Assembly (NCBI RefSeq): GCF_030518215.1
Contig: NZ_JAULRT010000027.1
Location: forward strand, 1 to 64,000
Length of the DNA: 64,000 nucleotides
Source of the DNA: Gilvimarinus algae
GTDB taxonomy: Bacteria > Pseudomonadota > Gammaproteobacteria > Pseudomonadales > Cellvibrionaceae
Direction: 5' to 3'
Shown here: one piece after another, positions 36,101 to 43,553 of the stretch
How positions within the stretch are numbered: position 1 is the stretch's first letter
Layout of the letters: each line of letters begins with the position of its first letter
Program-made: the position numbers and the translations under genes
Notes under the pieces: model-generated
The model's database searches: none
What the model was told of the DNA's origin: nothing
The model's input: only the letters and a program-made list of their open reading frames with translations

Positions 36101-36489
36101 CTCGCCTGAGCCAACTGCTGGCGACGCTCGAAAGCACGCAGGACAAGGAGCTCTACCAACGCACTGCTCAACAAATACTGGACGAAACCGGCAACATACG
36201 CGCGCTACTGAATGACAACCGCCCAGAAGCAGCGGCACACGCAGAGCCAAGCGACAGCCTGCCCCCTGAAGCCCTTGCGCAAATAACCACGCAACTTCTG
36301 CAAAAAGCCGAAAGGGCCGAGGTGGACGAGACGCTGCTACATACCTTGCAAGCGCACAGCCCCGTGCAGATAGCCCCTTTGGTGGCGCAAGCCATCAAAG
36401 CCTTTGAAGAGTTCGAGTTCAGCGCGGCCAGTGAACAGCTGTCCGCTATACTGTCCGCAGTCAAGGCGTTGTCGACGGAGCCAGAGTGA
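33163..36489 (+). CDS. MHYT-PAS-PAS hybrid sensor histidine kinase with REC and HPt
   Basis: A 1,108-residue membrane sensor. Residues 1-260 carry MHYT-type membrane units with three His-rich motifs, MHFIGM, MHYSGM and MHYMGM. Two PAS domains follow (about 270-385 and 395-510). HisKA holds the phospho-His in SHEIRTP (His546). The HATPase has 'DTGIGIEQER' and 'GGTGLGTSI'. A receiver has its phospho-Asp at about 830 (LMDIHMP), and the C-terminal HPt has His968 in LHALKG. A phosphorelay through all four parts is expected. MHYT is proposed to bind copper and sense O2, CO or NO. Its stop overlaps the next gene's GTG by four bases. Confidence 0.92.
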   Translation: MLSSFFTTEHDPALILSGVYNGKLVALSICTAIFASYFTVYLLDLAQKTPFGSYRKVARVTAAVLMSGGIWSMHFIGMLAFSLCTQISYDPTITFLSFLPALLSCLCAIFLLSHKANLISLSQAAVLLGAGIGTMHYSGMAAMELAPLLRYDPVTFALSIVVAVGLSFVGLFSRFYLPRFIPGLSYQQSRLICALVLGLAVSGMHYMGMLATRFISTGKAAAGQGVVDSELSFIAISVACATVLLTAIVAAINWLVRYRLLLAEKSASESRMSAILSTAVDGIITIDHRGRILSANRSAEKILGYTDAELIGQSAGLLTSGGNAQAALCQIDDSPPDLADYIGRNREVTIADRQGRKVSIRLGLGKVQQPTQTPLYVAFITDLTEQKKLQQSLLEKEQQYRSLMNNLPGVAFRCQINEQWSMIFASPSIAELTGFALEDFLSRKIEMGDLICKDDEATIEAAIGQAIANKTSYSLEYRITHRNGHTLWVLDQGCFTFDDDGQPLWIDGVLIDITERHEYEEQLKMAKTAAEQAAQAKQAFLANMSHEIRTPMNAIIGFSEILMESPLEKDQQSHLATINHSARSLMHLLNDILDSAKLEKGKLSIEPEHFAIRDLLDTLVSTFWLNAKQKGIDLQLDIAPDVAEVYYGDANRIRQVLTNLIGNAVKFTERGSVMVRVNQTHNDELYFAVEDTGIGIEQERIDAIFHPFEQADNTMTRRFGGTGLGTSISKQLVELMGGQLAVISEPDKGSRFFFSLPLARGDASQLPSAPTDQLVQLPPLNILVVDDIEQNLELLSLLLSRHNHRVMTAANGLEALAMFAKNTFDVILMDIHMPECDGILATQRIREREAHTGAARTPIIALTASVLQQDKITAQQAGMDGFATKPVNPSELNREIANVLGLATDHPSATAPGRSHTAIDFTQGELLWGSRAKQLEQINEFFHAQLGALKSLCEPPYPEPPEAKAQLHALKGVSGNLGLTRLSQLLATLESTQDKELYQRTAQQILDETGNIRALLNDNRPEAAAHAEPSDSLPPEALAQITTQLLQKAERAEVDETLLHTLQAHSPVQIAPLVAQAIKAFEEFEFSAASEQLSAILSAVKALSTEPE

Positions 36490-37475
36490 TTAGCCACACA
36501 GAGAAACCGCGTATTCTGGTGGTGGATGACGAACCCACCAACCTAAAAGTCATGCAGCGCGCGCTGGCGGAGCACTATCGCCTGTCTTTTGCCAAGTCGG
36601 GTCAGGCAGCTCTCGAACTGGTGGCACAGGAAGCACCCAAACTGATATTGCTGGATGTCATGATGCCGGGGATGAGCGGCATCGAGGTGTGTCAGGCACT
36701 GAAAAGCCAAGCGGACACGCGTCATATCCCGGTTATTTTTGTAACGGCCCTGAGCGATGATGACGACGAATTTGCCGGCTTCGCGGTCGGTGCTGTGGAC
36801 TATATCACCAAGCCAATCAAACCGGCTCTGGTGCGCGCCCGCATCAACACTCACTTATCTTTAGTGCAAGCCGAGCAGTTAAAGCGCGCCCACGTGGACC
36901 TGGTGCACCGGCTTGGCAGCGCCGCCGAATACAAGGATACGGATACCGGCGAACACATCATCCGCATGAGCAAATACAGCAAGGCTCTGGCGCTCGCCTA
37001 TGGGATTAACGAAGAGTATGCCGAGCTGATTCGCCAGGCGGCGCCCATGCACGATGTGGGCAAAATCGGCATCCCGGATGCGATACTGCTAAAACCCGGT
37101 CGGCTGACTGAAGCAGAGTTTACGCAAATCAAGGAACACACGACCATTGGCGGGAAAATTCTGGAGAACTCCGACTCGCCGCTGATTCAGCTGGCGCACC
37201 TGCTGGCTATGGAGCATCACGAAAAGTGGGACGGCAGCGGCTACCCACGAGGCCTGAAAGGCGAGGCCATTTCCATAGAGGCCCGCATTGTCGCCATTGC
37301 CGACGTATTTGACGCATTAACGTCCAAACGCCCCTACAAGGACCCCTGGCCGGAAGAGCAGGCTTTTGCCTGGATTGAAGAGCAAGCCGGCTCGCACTTT
37401 GACCCGACGCTGGCCGAATGCTTTGTGTCCATCAAGGAGTCGCTGCTGCAAATTAAGCGCAACCACAGCCGCTAA
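36486..37475 (+). CDS. Response regulator with HD-GYP phosphodiesterase domain
   Basis: A 329-residue cytoplasmic regulator. The receiver (1-125) has phospho-Asp57 in LLDVMMPG. The HD-GYP domain (about 135-329) shows HD at 189-190 (MHDVGKIG), 'HHEKWDGSGYPRGLKGEAI' (GYP signature included; given in part: HHEKWDGSGYP) and the late 'FDALTSKRPYK' helix. It probably hydrolyses c-di-GMP, in response to the kinase at 33163 with which it is translationally coupled (GTG overlaps its stop by four bases). Confidence 0.92.
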   Translation: MISHTEKPRILVVDDEPTNLKVMQRALAEHYRLSFAKSGQAALELVAQEAPKLILLDVMMPGMSGIEVCQALKSQADTRHIPVIFVTALSDDDDEFAGFAVGAVDYITKPIKPALVRARINTHLSLVQAEQLKRAHVDLVHRLGSAAEYKDTDTGEHIIRMSKYSKALALAYGINEEYAELIRQAAPMHDVGKIGIPDAILLKPGRLTEAEFTQIKEHTTIGGKILENSDSPLIQLAHLLAMEHHEKWDGSGYPRGLKGEAISIEARIVAIADVFDALTSKRPYKDPWPEEQAFAWIEEQAGSHFDPTLAECFVSIKESLLQIKRNHSR

Positions 37476-37822
37476 CGGGCTTGGAGCTCGGTAATATGCC
37501 AGAGCTCTCCTGCTGGCCCCCACAGGTACACGACTCTCCCCCAAGGCTCGTTTTTGATGGGCTCGAACCTGAAATCGTGTCCCTCGATAGCGGCAACCGT
37601 GCGGTAGGCCTTTTCAATGTCCGGCACAATCAGTTGCAGCATCAGATTTTCGGCAAAGGCTTTGTCATAGTAACGCTGGAGGAAGAAGGTCGACTTGCCG
37701 AGTTCAAAAATGGACAAGTCATTGGAGGCTTTCGACATGCGAAAGCCCAAGGCCTGATAGAAAGCCTGTGAAGCCTCGTAGTTTTTACTCGGGATAAATA
37801 CCCGAATATCGTCAACGTCCAT
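37472..37822 (-). CDS. VOC family (glyoxalase/bleomycin resistance-like) protein
   Basis: A 116-residue protein with the VOC beta-alpha-beta-beta-beta layout: 'DDIRVFIPSKNYEASQAFYQALGF' starts the first module (ends given: RVFIPS, FYQALGF), and 'GRVVYLWGPAGELWHITE' closes the second. GGAG precedes ATG 37822 at good spacing; 15 extra in-frame codons upstream are discarded. It overlaps the end of the convergent HD-GYP gene by four bases. Function unknown. Confidence 0.8.
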   Translation of the reverse strand: MDVDDIRVFIPSKNYEASQAFYQALGFRMSKASNDLSIFELGKSTFFLQRYYDKAFAENLMLQLIVPDIEKAYRTVAAIEGHDFRFEPIKNEPWGRVVYLWGPAGELWHITELQAR

Positions 37823-37870
37823 CCTCGCTCCTTTATGAGCAGCTCCAGGTAAAAACCGGCAAACCACCTG

Positions 37871-38647
37871 CTAGGAAAGCAGTGTGATAACCTCTTGTAC
37901 GGCCTGGGCATCGGCATCCGCGACTTTTTTCCCAAAGCCCATAAACCCGCCTTTTGGCTGGGCAATTTTCTCCGCCAGCTGCCGCAAGAATTCCAGATAC
38001 TCGTCGCCATTGGCGTGCTGAAAATCCGATTGTAGCACCGACCTTGACTCAGCGATGTCCCGCTTAAGGTCCAAAGCCCCCTGCTCCATCAAGCTAAAGT
38101 AGTGCTCTGCATTGTTCACCGCCATCTGAATACAGGCTACCACTAACGGGTTTTTCGATTTAAGCCCCTCGCCCAGGGTGGCGACAAAAGCATCCATCTC
38201 CTTGGCATCGATCCTCCCGTCAGCGGCGGCAATTTTCTCAAAGATCGCAAAAGGTGCCCGGCACAGCGGCTGAATCAGCTCTTCTGTATCATTGCGTGCG
38301 CCCTCAGACAGGGTTATTCGGTAGTCCAGCTCGCCAGCCACTTTTACATTACCGTGCTCTTCATACTCGGGTGCCAGGGAGTATTGCTGAACAAAATTAA
38401 ACGCTCTACCGGAAATACCGCAGCCCGCCTCGACGACAATAGAATCTCTTTTATGACCATCAAAGGTGGTAAAACCATCTTGGACGATGGCGTAGGCCAC
38501 CAGGTCATCGGCCAGCTTATCGATAGCGGCCTGGGCCATAGACGAAACCTCGTCCGGTGCTTTTGTGGCGAAGCGCTTAATGCCGCTTTTTCCGTTTTTC
38601 GTCAGAAAAAGTGCAAAGGGGGTAAAGCTCTCCTTGGTTGTTTTCAT
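37871..38647 (-). CDS. TerB-like helical protein, 5' end disrupted by insertion
   Basis: A 258-residue cytoplasmic protein. Residues about 125-190 resemble TerB-like helices, notably 'AAADGRIDAKEMDAFVATL' (an Asp/Gly-rich loop before a helix). I cannot assign a function. ATG 38647 has a poor ribosome site: GAAGG lies only one base before it. Upstream, past the 267-bp palindromic element, another ATG (38988) has an excellent AAGGA site and opens MTEQALLSEQGMKV, which would fit as the true N-terminus. In-frame codons just upstream of 38647 read GLQAIDFAAEG. The gene therefore seems split near its 5' end by the element. Confidence 0.75.
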   Translation of the reverse strand: MKTTKESFTPFALFLTKNGKSGIKRFATKAPDEVSSMAQAAIDKLADDLVAYAIVQDGFTTFDGHKRDSIVVEAGCGISGRAFNFVQQYSLAPEYEEHGNVKVAGELDYRITLSEGARNDTEELIQPLCRAPFAIFEKIAAADGRIDAKEMDAFVATLGEGLKSKNPLVVACIQMAVNNAEHYFSLMEQGALDLKRDIAESRSVLQSDFQHANGDEYLEFLRQLAEKIAQPKGGFMGFGKKVADADAQAVQEVITLLS

Positions 38648-38680
38648 ACCTTCGGCGGCGAAGTCAATCGCCTGTAGGCC

Positions 38681-38947
38681 GGGGCCTGCTGACTCTCATT
38701 AAGTCCAGCCTGTTTCGGCTAAAAATTTGCCAATCAAGGCAAGAGGAGTGTTGTTTGGTGGTTCCAAATAAGCGACGACTAACGCAGAGTGGCGGATTTT
38801 TAGCCGTAACCCGAAGGGCTGGGGCCAGTTTTGCCACCAGCGTTGTTGCCGCTCTCTTATTTGGAACAACCAAACTTCGTTCACGGCGCCTAGCTGGAGA
38901 CAAAACTGGCTTCCAGCAGGTGTATTTAATGAGAGTCAGCAGGCCCC
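38681..38947. mobile_element. 267-bp MITE-like palindromic element
   Basis: The ends are perfect 22-bp inverted repeats (38681-38702 and 38926-38947; outer sequence GGGGCCTGCTGACTCTCATT). Inside, GTTTGGTGGTTCCAAATAAG (38753-38772) is repeated inverted at 38856-38875 with one mismatch. CGGCTAAAAAT near 38716 pairs with ATTTTTAGCCG near 38794, and GCCAGTTTTG pairs with CAAAACTGGC near the right end. No protein of its own is plausible. It is a non-autonomous, transposon-like element. A clear target duplication was not identified. Confidence 0.72.
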
Positions 38948-38988
38948 ACTTTCATACCTTGCTCGGACAGCAGCGCTTGCTCAGTCAT
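38926..38988 (-). pseudogene. Severed 5' end of the TerB-like gene
   Basis: ATG 38988 is preceded by AAGGA at ideal spacing and reads MTEQALLSEQGMKVG, then enters the terminal repeat and stops at TAA (20 residues). The remainder of the gene resumes at 38647 past the element. Removing exactly 267 bp leaves a frame difference of two, so the exact ancestral junction is not resolved; removing 266 or 269 bp would restore one frame. Confidence 0.55.
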
Positions 38989-39054
38989 AGTGATTCCTTT
39001 TCTCTTCGTCTCCCTTGAGGCGGCCTTTAGCAGCGCCGCCGCACCAAGGGCTCT

Positions 39055-40383
39055 CTATTTAACGTAAAACGGGAAATTGGCGTTACCCACCTTGCCCTTG
39101 CCATCGTAGGTGTAGGAGAAAATCCGGTAATCCCCCCGCTCTTTGGGAGCGGCGAACACCAGCTTACCGCCCGACTCTGAGATAATCTCCACAGGCAGTT
39201 CATCGGGTTTTTGCTCAAAAGCGCCGCCCTGGCTTCGGGTTTGCACCTCTTTCATCAGTACCCACTCATAGCGCAGCGGATCTGCGTCAGGTTCGGTCAC
39301 CTCTACGGTCAGCTCGGCGCGCTCGCCCGGCTTGAGATAGACGTTTTGTTCGGCCCGCTGACCGTTCAGGGTAATGCTCATTGCCAGGGGCGCACGATTG
39401 TCGGGGTACTCGCCGGTCCAGTAACGGGCCAGCTCGTCGATGCGTGCATTGGGCTTGCCATCGGCGTTGAACATGCCGTACCAGGTCGGCGTGCGCTCTT
39501 GCTTCTGGCCCCACAAAAAGGCATAGGACCCGATCACCTGACCGGTAGGGTTGCCATCGAAGGCTGAGCGCATCCGCTCAGCTAAGGTTTTGGCCTTGAT
39601 GCCGCTGGGCTCCTCAATCTCGCGACCCCACTCAGTGGCTGGTCGCTCCCAGTGCCCGATGGCGCCGTACTCGGTGACCATGTAGGGCTTGTCCACCCCC
39701 ACCTGGCGGATGATTTCCGGCAGGTTAGCCACATCGGCATAGAGCTGAACGGAAATAAAGTCTACCTCTGGCGTGTATTTGAGAGCCGTTTGAATGTGAT
39801 CCCGGGAGGCGCCGGCAAAGGTGTAAGTCACCGGGTGATGAGGGTCTTCGCGGTGGATGTACTCGATCATATCGTTGATGGCCACGTACACCTTGGGATT
39901 GACGTCTTTTAGTGAGCCGTCATCGTTGATAAGCAGGTTCGGCTCATTGGCGACCACCCAGGCGAGCAGATTGGGGTGATCCTTGTACTTTTGCACTGCC
40001 GCTTTGAAACGCTCAAACTGCTCGGCGACGGCCGCTTCGTCGTTGTAATCAAAGCCGTGCAGCTCTTTTTCGGTGTCAAAGCCCATGGCCACCATGATGT
40101 CGTGCTCCGCGGCCGCGGCCAGCACCTCATCGGCGTCGCGCGTACTCCAGGTGCGCACGCTGTTGCCGCCAATCTCCACTAACAGTGGGAAAGACTCGAT
40201 GGACGAACCGCCCACCCCTTTGACGTCAAAGGGCTCGCCGTTGACCGTGAGCTGATACACGCCCTGGTGTTTAACGATGTCAACGTCTTGAGGGCCGGAG
40301 CCGGATTTGTCGGCCGCCTGGGCACAGACACTGGCGGACAGAAGTGCCGCAAAAGCGGTACGGAGAAAAGTGCAGTGGAGCAT
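39055..40383 (-). CDS. Secreted clan GH-A glycoside hydrolase (GH2 TIM-barrel type)
   Basis: A 442-residue protein with a Sec signal peptide (residues 1-24, CAQAAD). The catalytic TIM barrel (about 40-330) has the acid/base Glu147 in VVANEPN and the nucleophile Glu238 in VTEYGAI, the clan GH-A pattern. A C-terminal beta domain (about 345-442) reads 'LKPGERAELTVEVTEPD'. It resembles GH2-type barrel proteins without the usual N-terminal jelly roll. A polysaccharide substrate is likely but unknown. ATG 40383 has GAGGTAG before it; the frame is open 66 codons farther but lacks a start signal. Confidence 0.85.
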   Translation of the reverse strand: MLHCTFLRTAFAALLSASVCAQAADKSGSGPQDVDIVKHQGVYQLTVNGEPFDVKGVGGSSIESFPLLVEIGGNSVRTWSTRDADEVLAAAAEHDIMVAMGFDTEKELHGFDYNDEAAVAEQFERFKAAVQKYKDHPNLLAWVVANEPNLLINDDGSLKDVNPKVYVAINDMIEYIHREDPHHPVTYTFAGASRDHIQTALKYTPEVDFISVQLYADVANLPEIIRQVGVDKPYMVTEYGAIGHWERPATEWGREIEEPSGIKAKTLAERMRSAFDGNPTGQVIGSYAFLWGQKQERTPTWYGMFNADGKPNARIDELARYWTGEYPDNRAPLAMSITLNGQRAEQNVYLKPGERAELTVEVTEPDADPLRYEWVLMKEVQTRSQGGAFEQKPDELPVEIISESGGKLVFAAPKERGDYRIFSYTYDGKGKVGNANFPFYVK

Positions 40384-40514
40384 ACATCTACCTCTATTGT
40401 TTTTTGCCATCAAAGCAGATTCAACAGAAGCACGCGCCCCACCTAGCCCGCAGAGATAAAGTGGGACGTTCAATTGCCGCCGGGGAAACCCGAACCTCGC
40501 CCACTTTAGAGCAG

Positions 40515-40967
40515 TCAGGCCCCGCCGGCGGGAATTTCGGGCTCGACCAGCTTGGCCATCAGCGCCAGGGACTCCTGCCAACCGAGGTAGCAGGCCTCGG
40601 GCGGGATCATATCCGGCACATTCTCCTGAGTAATGTGCACCTCGGTGCCGCAGGAAACAGCGGCGAGGCGCACCGTCAGGAGCATTTCACCGGGCAGCTG
40701 CTCATCGTCAAAACGGTCAGTCGAGCGAATCAGCTCGCCCGGTACCAATTCCAGGTAGCACCCGCCAAAGGTGTGACTTTGGCCGTTTGAGAAATTGGTG
40801 AAGGACATACGAAACCGGCCGCCTTCGCGGGCATCCAGCTCATGCACTGTAGCGGTAAACCCATTGGGCGGATTCCACTTGGCAATGGCAGCCGGTTCAA
40901 GAAACGCTCGGTAAACCCGCTCGGGCGGAGCCTGAAAGACGCGGTGTAGCTTGATGGTGTTGGGCAC
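40515..40967 (-). CDS. SRPBCC family protein (AHSA1/START-like)
   Basis: A 150-residue protein with the helix-grip fold of Aha1/SRPBCC proteins: 'KLHRVFQAPPERVYRAFLEP' start, 'AAIAKWNPPNGFTATVHELD' (segment given in part: KWNPPNGFTA), 'GGRFRMSF' strand, and 'ESLALMAKLVEPEI' C-terminal helix. GGAGGTG precedes ATG 40967. A small hydrophobic ligand is likely by fold; function is unknown. Confidence 0.85.
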   Translation of the reverse strand: MPNTIKLHRVFQAPPERVYRAFLEPAAIAKWNPPNGFTATVHELDAREGGRFRMSFTNFSNGQSHTFGGCYLELVPGELIRSTDRFDDEQLPGEMLLTVRLAAVSCGTEVHITQENVPDMIPPEACYLGWQESLALMAKLVEPEIPAGGA

Positions 40968-41073
40968 GGTGGCACCTCCTGTCTGTTAAGAGTCTTTCCC
41001 TATCATCGAACGGTGATCGAGCTTTTCGACATCGAAGCTACTAATTATCCTCCAAACGGGGAGCCCAAAACGC

Positions 41074-41100
41074 AAAAAGCCCCGCAGAGCGGGGCTTTTT
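41074..41100. terminator. Intrinsic terminator between SRPBCC and typA
   Basis: A perfect 12-bp stem (AAAAAGCCCCGC with GCGGGGCTTTTT) and AGA loop. It ends typA transcription on the - strand (T tract on that strand). Confidence 0.9.
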
Positions 41101-41122
41101 GGCTAGGGCAGACTTCGCGAAT

Positions 41123-42946
41123 TTACTTTTTCGCGCGCTTGCGCTCATTTTCAGTGAGCAGCTTTTTGCGCAGGCGAATCGACTCGGGGGTCACCTCCAC
41201 CAGCTCATCGTCCTCAATAAACTCCAGCGCCTGCTCCAGGGTGTGCTGAATGGGCGGTGTGAGAGTCAGCGCTTCGTCCGTGCCGGCGGCGCGCACGTTG
41301 GTCAACTGCTTGGCCTTGGTGGGGTTAACCGCGAGGTCGTTGTCGCGCGAGTGAATACCAATGATCTGGCCTTCGTAAATATCCGCGCCATGACCCAGGA
41401 ACAGGCGGCCGCGGTCCTGCAGGTTGTACAACGCATAGGCCAGGGTCTTGCCCTTGACCATGGACACCAGCACGCCGTTGTGGCGGCTGACCACTTCACC
41501 GGCCTTCACCGGACCATAGTGATCAAAAATGCTGGTCATAATGCCTGAGCCGGAGGTCATGGTCAGGAACTGACCGCGAAAACCGATCAGGCCGCGCGAG
41601 GGAATCAAAAACTCCAGCTTGATGCGGCCCTTGCCGTCCGGCTCCATGTTGGTCATTTCACCACGGCGCAGACCCAGCTCTTCCATAATGGCACCTTGAT
41701 GCTGCTCTTCCACATCAATCACCACCTGCTCGTAGGGCTCGTGGATTTCGCCGTCCACTTCTTTCTGAATCACCTCGGGGCGGGACACGCCCAGCTCAAA
41801 GCCCTCGCGGCGCATGTTCTCGATCAGCACAGACAAGTGCAGCTCACCGCGGCCAGACACCACAAATTTGTCGGGGCTGTCGCCTTGCTTTACCCGCAGC
41901 GCCACATTGTGGATCAGCTCCTGATCCAGACGCTCCTTGATGTTGCGGCTGGTGACAAACTTGCCCTCTTTACCGGCAAAGGGCGAATCATTGACCTGGA
42001 AGGTCATGCTCACCGTGGGCTCGTCTACAGTCAGTGCGGGCAATGGCTCGACGTTGTCGGGGGCGCACAGGGTGTCGGAGATGTCCAGGCCATCAATACC
42101 GGTCAAGCAGACGATATCACCGGCGGTGGCGCGGTTGGTGTCGACACGCTCCAAACCGTGGTAGCCCATTACCTGCAGCACTTTGGCTTTTTTGGTACCT
42201 CCGGCGCGCTTGGCCACCACCACTTGTTGGTTAGGGGATAGACTACCGCGCTTAATGCGACCAATACCGATCACACCCACGTAGCTGTTGTAATCCAGCG
42301 CTGAAATCTGCATCTGGAAATCGCCGTCCACATCCACATTGGGCGCCTTGACGTGCTGGGTAATCATTTCAAACAGCGGGGTCATGTCGTCGGCCAACTG
42401 ATCCGGCTCCGGGCCGGCCACACCATTGAGGGCCGAGGCGTAAATAATCGGAAAATCCAGCTGCTCGTCGGTGGCGCCCAGGCGGTCAAACAAATCAAAC
42501 ACCTGATCCACCACCCAATCGGGGCGCGCACCGGGACGGTCAACCTTGTTGATAACCACAATAGGGTTCAGCCCCTTTTCGAAGGCTTTTTGCGTCACAA
42601 AGCGGGTTTGCGGCATGGGGCCATCGACGGCATCCACCAACAGCAGCACCGAGTCGACCATGGACAGCACCCGCTCCACTTCACCGCCAAAGTCGGCGTG
42701 TCCGGGGGTATCCACGATGTTGATACGGTATTCATTCCAGCGGATGGCAGTGTTCTTCGCCAGAATGGTAATGCCGCGTTCACGCTCCTGGTCGTTGGAG
42801 TCCATGATGCGCTCGGCGCCTTCGTCGCGTCGATCGAGCGTGCCGGATTGGGACAAAAGCTTGTCCACCAGCGTGGTCTTGCCGTGGTCAACGTGGGCGA
42901 TAATAGCGATATTACGCAGATTGGCGATGTCGGATTGGGTGGTCAC
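41123..42946 (-). CDS. typA: Ribosome-associated GTPase TypA/BipA
   Basis: A 607-residue translational GTPase. G motifs are AHVDHGKT (17-24), RGITI (switch I region), [12 protein letters not shown] and NKVDRP. The BipA-specific C-terminal domain with '[18 protein letters not shown]' (segment named by ends: [14 protein letters not shown]) and the '[11 protein letters not shown]' end are present. BipA binds the 70S ribosome near the EF-G site and aids assembly and stress growth. Its position beside thiI and glnA is the conserved gammaproteobacterial order. The terminator lies 23 bases after the stop. Confidence 0.96.
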   Translation of the reverse strand: MTTQSDIANLRNIAIIAHVDHGKTTLVDKLLSQSGTLDRRDEGAERIMDSNDQERERGITILAKNTAIRWNEYRINIVDTPGHADFGGEVERVLSMVDSVLLLVDAVDGPMPQTRFVTQKAFEKGLNPIVVINKVDRPGARPDWVVDQVFDLFDRLGATDEQLDFPIIYASALNGVAGPEPDQLADDMTPLFEMITQHVKAPNVDVDGDFQMQISALDYNSYVGVIGIGRIKRGSLSPNQQVVVAKRAGGTKKAKVLQVMGYHGLERVDTNRATAGDIVCLTGIDGLDISDTLCAPDNVEPLPALTVDEPTVSMTFQVNDSPFAGKEGKFVTSRNIKERLDQELIHNVALRVKQGDSPDKFVVSGRGELHLSVLIENMRREGFELGVSRPEVIQKEVDGEIHEPYEQVVIDVEEQHQGAIMEELGLRRGEMTNMEPDGKGRIKLEFLIPSRGLIGFRGQFLTMTSGSGIMTSIFDHYGPVKAGEVVSRHNGVLVSMVKGKTLAYALYNLQDRGRLFLGHGADIYEGQIIGIHSRDNDLAVNPTKAKQLTNVRAAGTDEALTLTPPIQHTLEQALEFIEDDELVEVTPESIRLRKKLLTENERKRAKK

Positions 42947-43077
42947 AATGTGGTCTCAATGCGTTGGGAAATGGCGGCGGCGTCTGTTGGGGCCGCTGAA
43001 AAGGCGCGCATTATAACGATCTAGGGTGACGACAGGAATCAAAAAGATCAGTTTTTAGGCGTTTTTCCGCAAAACCT

Positions 43078-43542
43078 TTACAAACCGAAGTAATTGGTGG
43101 CCTCTTCACCGTCTGGCCCGATCTGTTCTTCGCTGTCGCCGGCGAACTGAAAGCGCTCGATCTTGCCGCTCTGAGCGTAGACAAAACAGCTGACAAAGAG
43201 CTCGCGGGTGGGGCCGACGCGGTCGGAGTCGGCGTAGATATCCGCCTCGATAAAGATCTTGAACAGCCCTTCTTCATCGTCGCGCCGGCTGCTGCGACTG
43301 TCCACATGCAGCACCCGGATGCGCCCTGAGAACTTGCGCTGCATATGCTCCTTGCAGACCAGCTGGGCGTCGGTCATGGTGGCGTGCTTGTAGTTGAGCC
43401 CAATGGCCTCGCCCATCTTCTGGCCAAACTCACCCATGGGCACACCGGTAAAGTAGAGGGTGGAGCCAATGGACAGAACAATAATGCCGGCGGCGATCAG
43501 AATAAAAACGATGAGCTGCCCCAGGGGCGTTTTCCGTGACAT
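43078..43542 (-). CDS. Membrane-anchored hypothetical protein
   Basis: A 154-residue protein with an N-terminal membrane helix (residues 9-31, LIVFILIAAGIIVLSIG) and a polar body with a few Cys (LVCKEH, SCFV) and the sequence 'KIERFQFAGDSEEQIG'. No family recognised. It sits between typA and thiI and just 11 bases after thiI on the same strand, so co-transcription is likely. ATG 43542 is the first in-frame start. Confidence 0.6.
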   Translation of the reverse strand: MSRKTPLGQLIVFILIAAGIIVLSIGSTLYFTGVPMGEFGQKMGEAIGLNYKHATMTDAQLVCKEHMQRKFSGRIRVLHVDSRSSRRDDEEGLFKIFIEADIYADSDRVGPTRELFVSCFVYAQSGKIERFQFAGDSEEQIGPDGEEATNYFGL

Positions 43543-43553
43543 ACAGCGGGTCT

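Noticed and set aside
38664-38903. Open frames on both strands within the 267-bp element
   Set aside because: They arise from the near-palindromic sequence, mirror each other and lack start signals.
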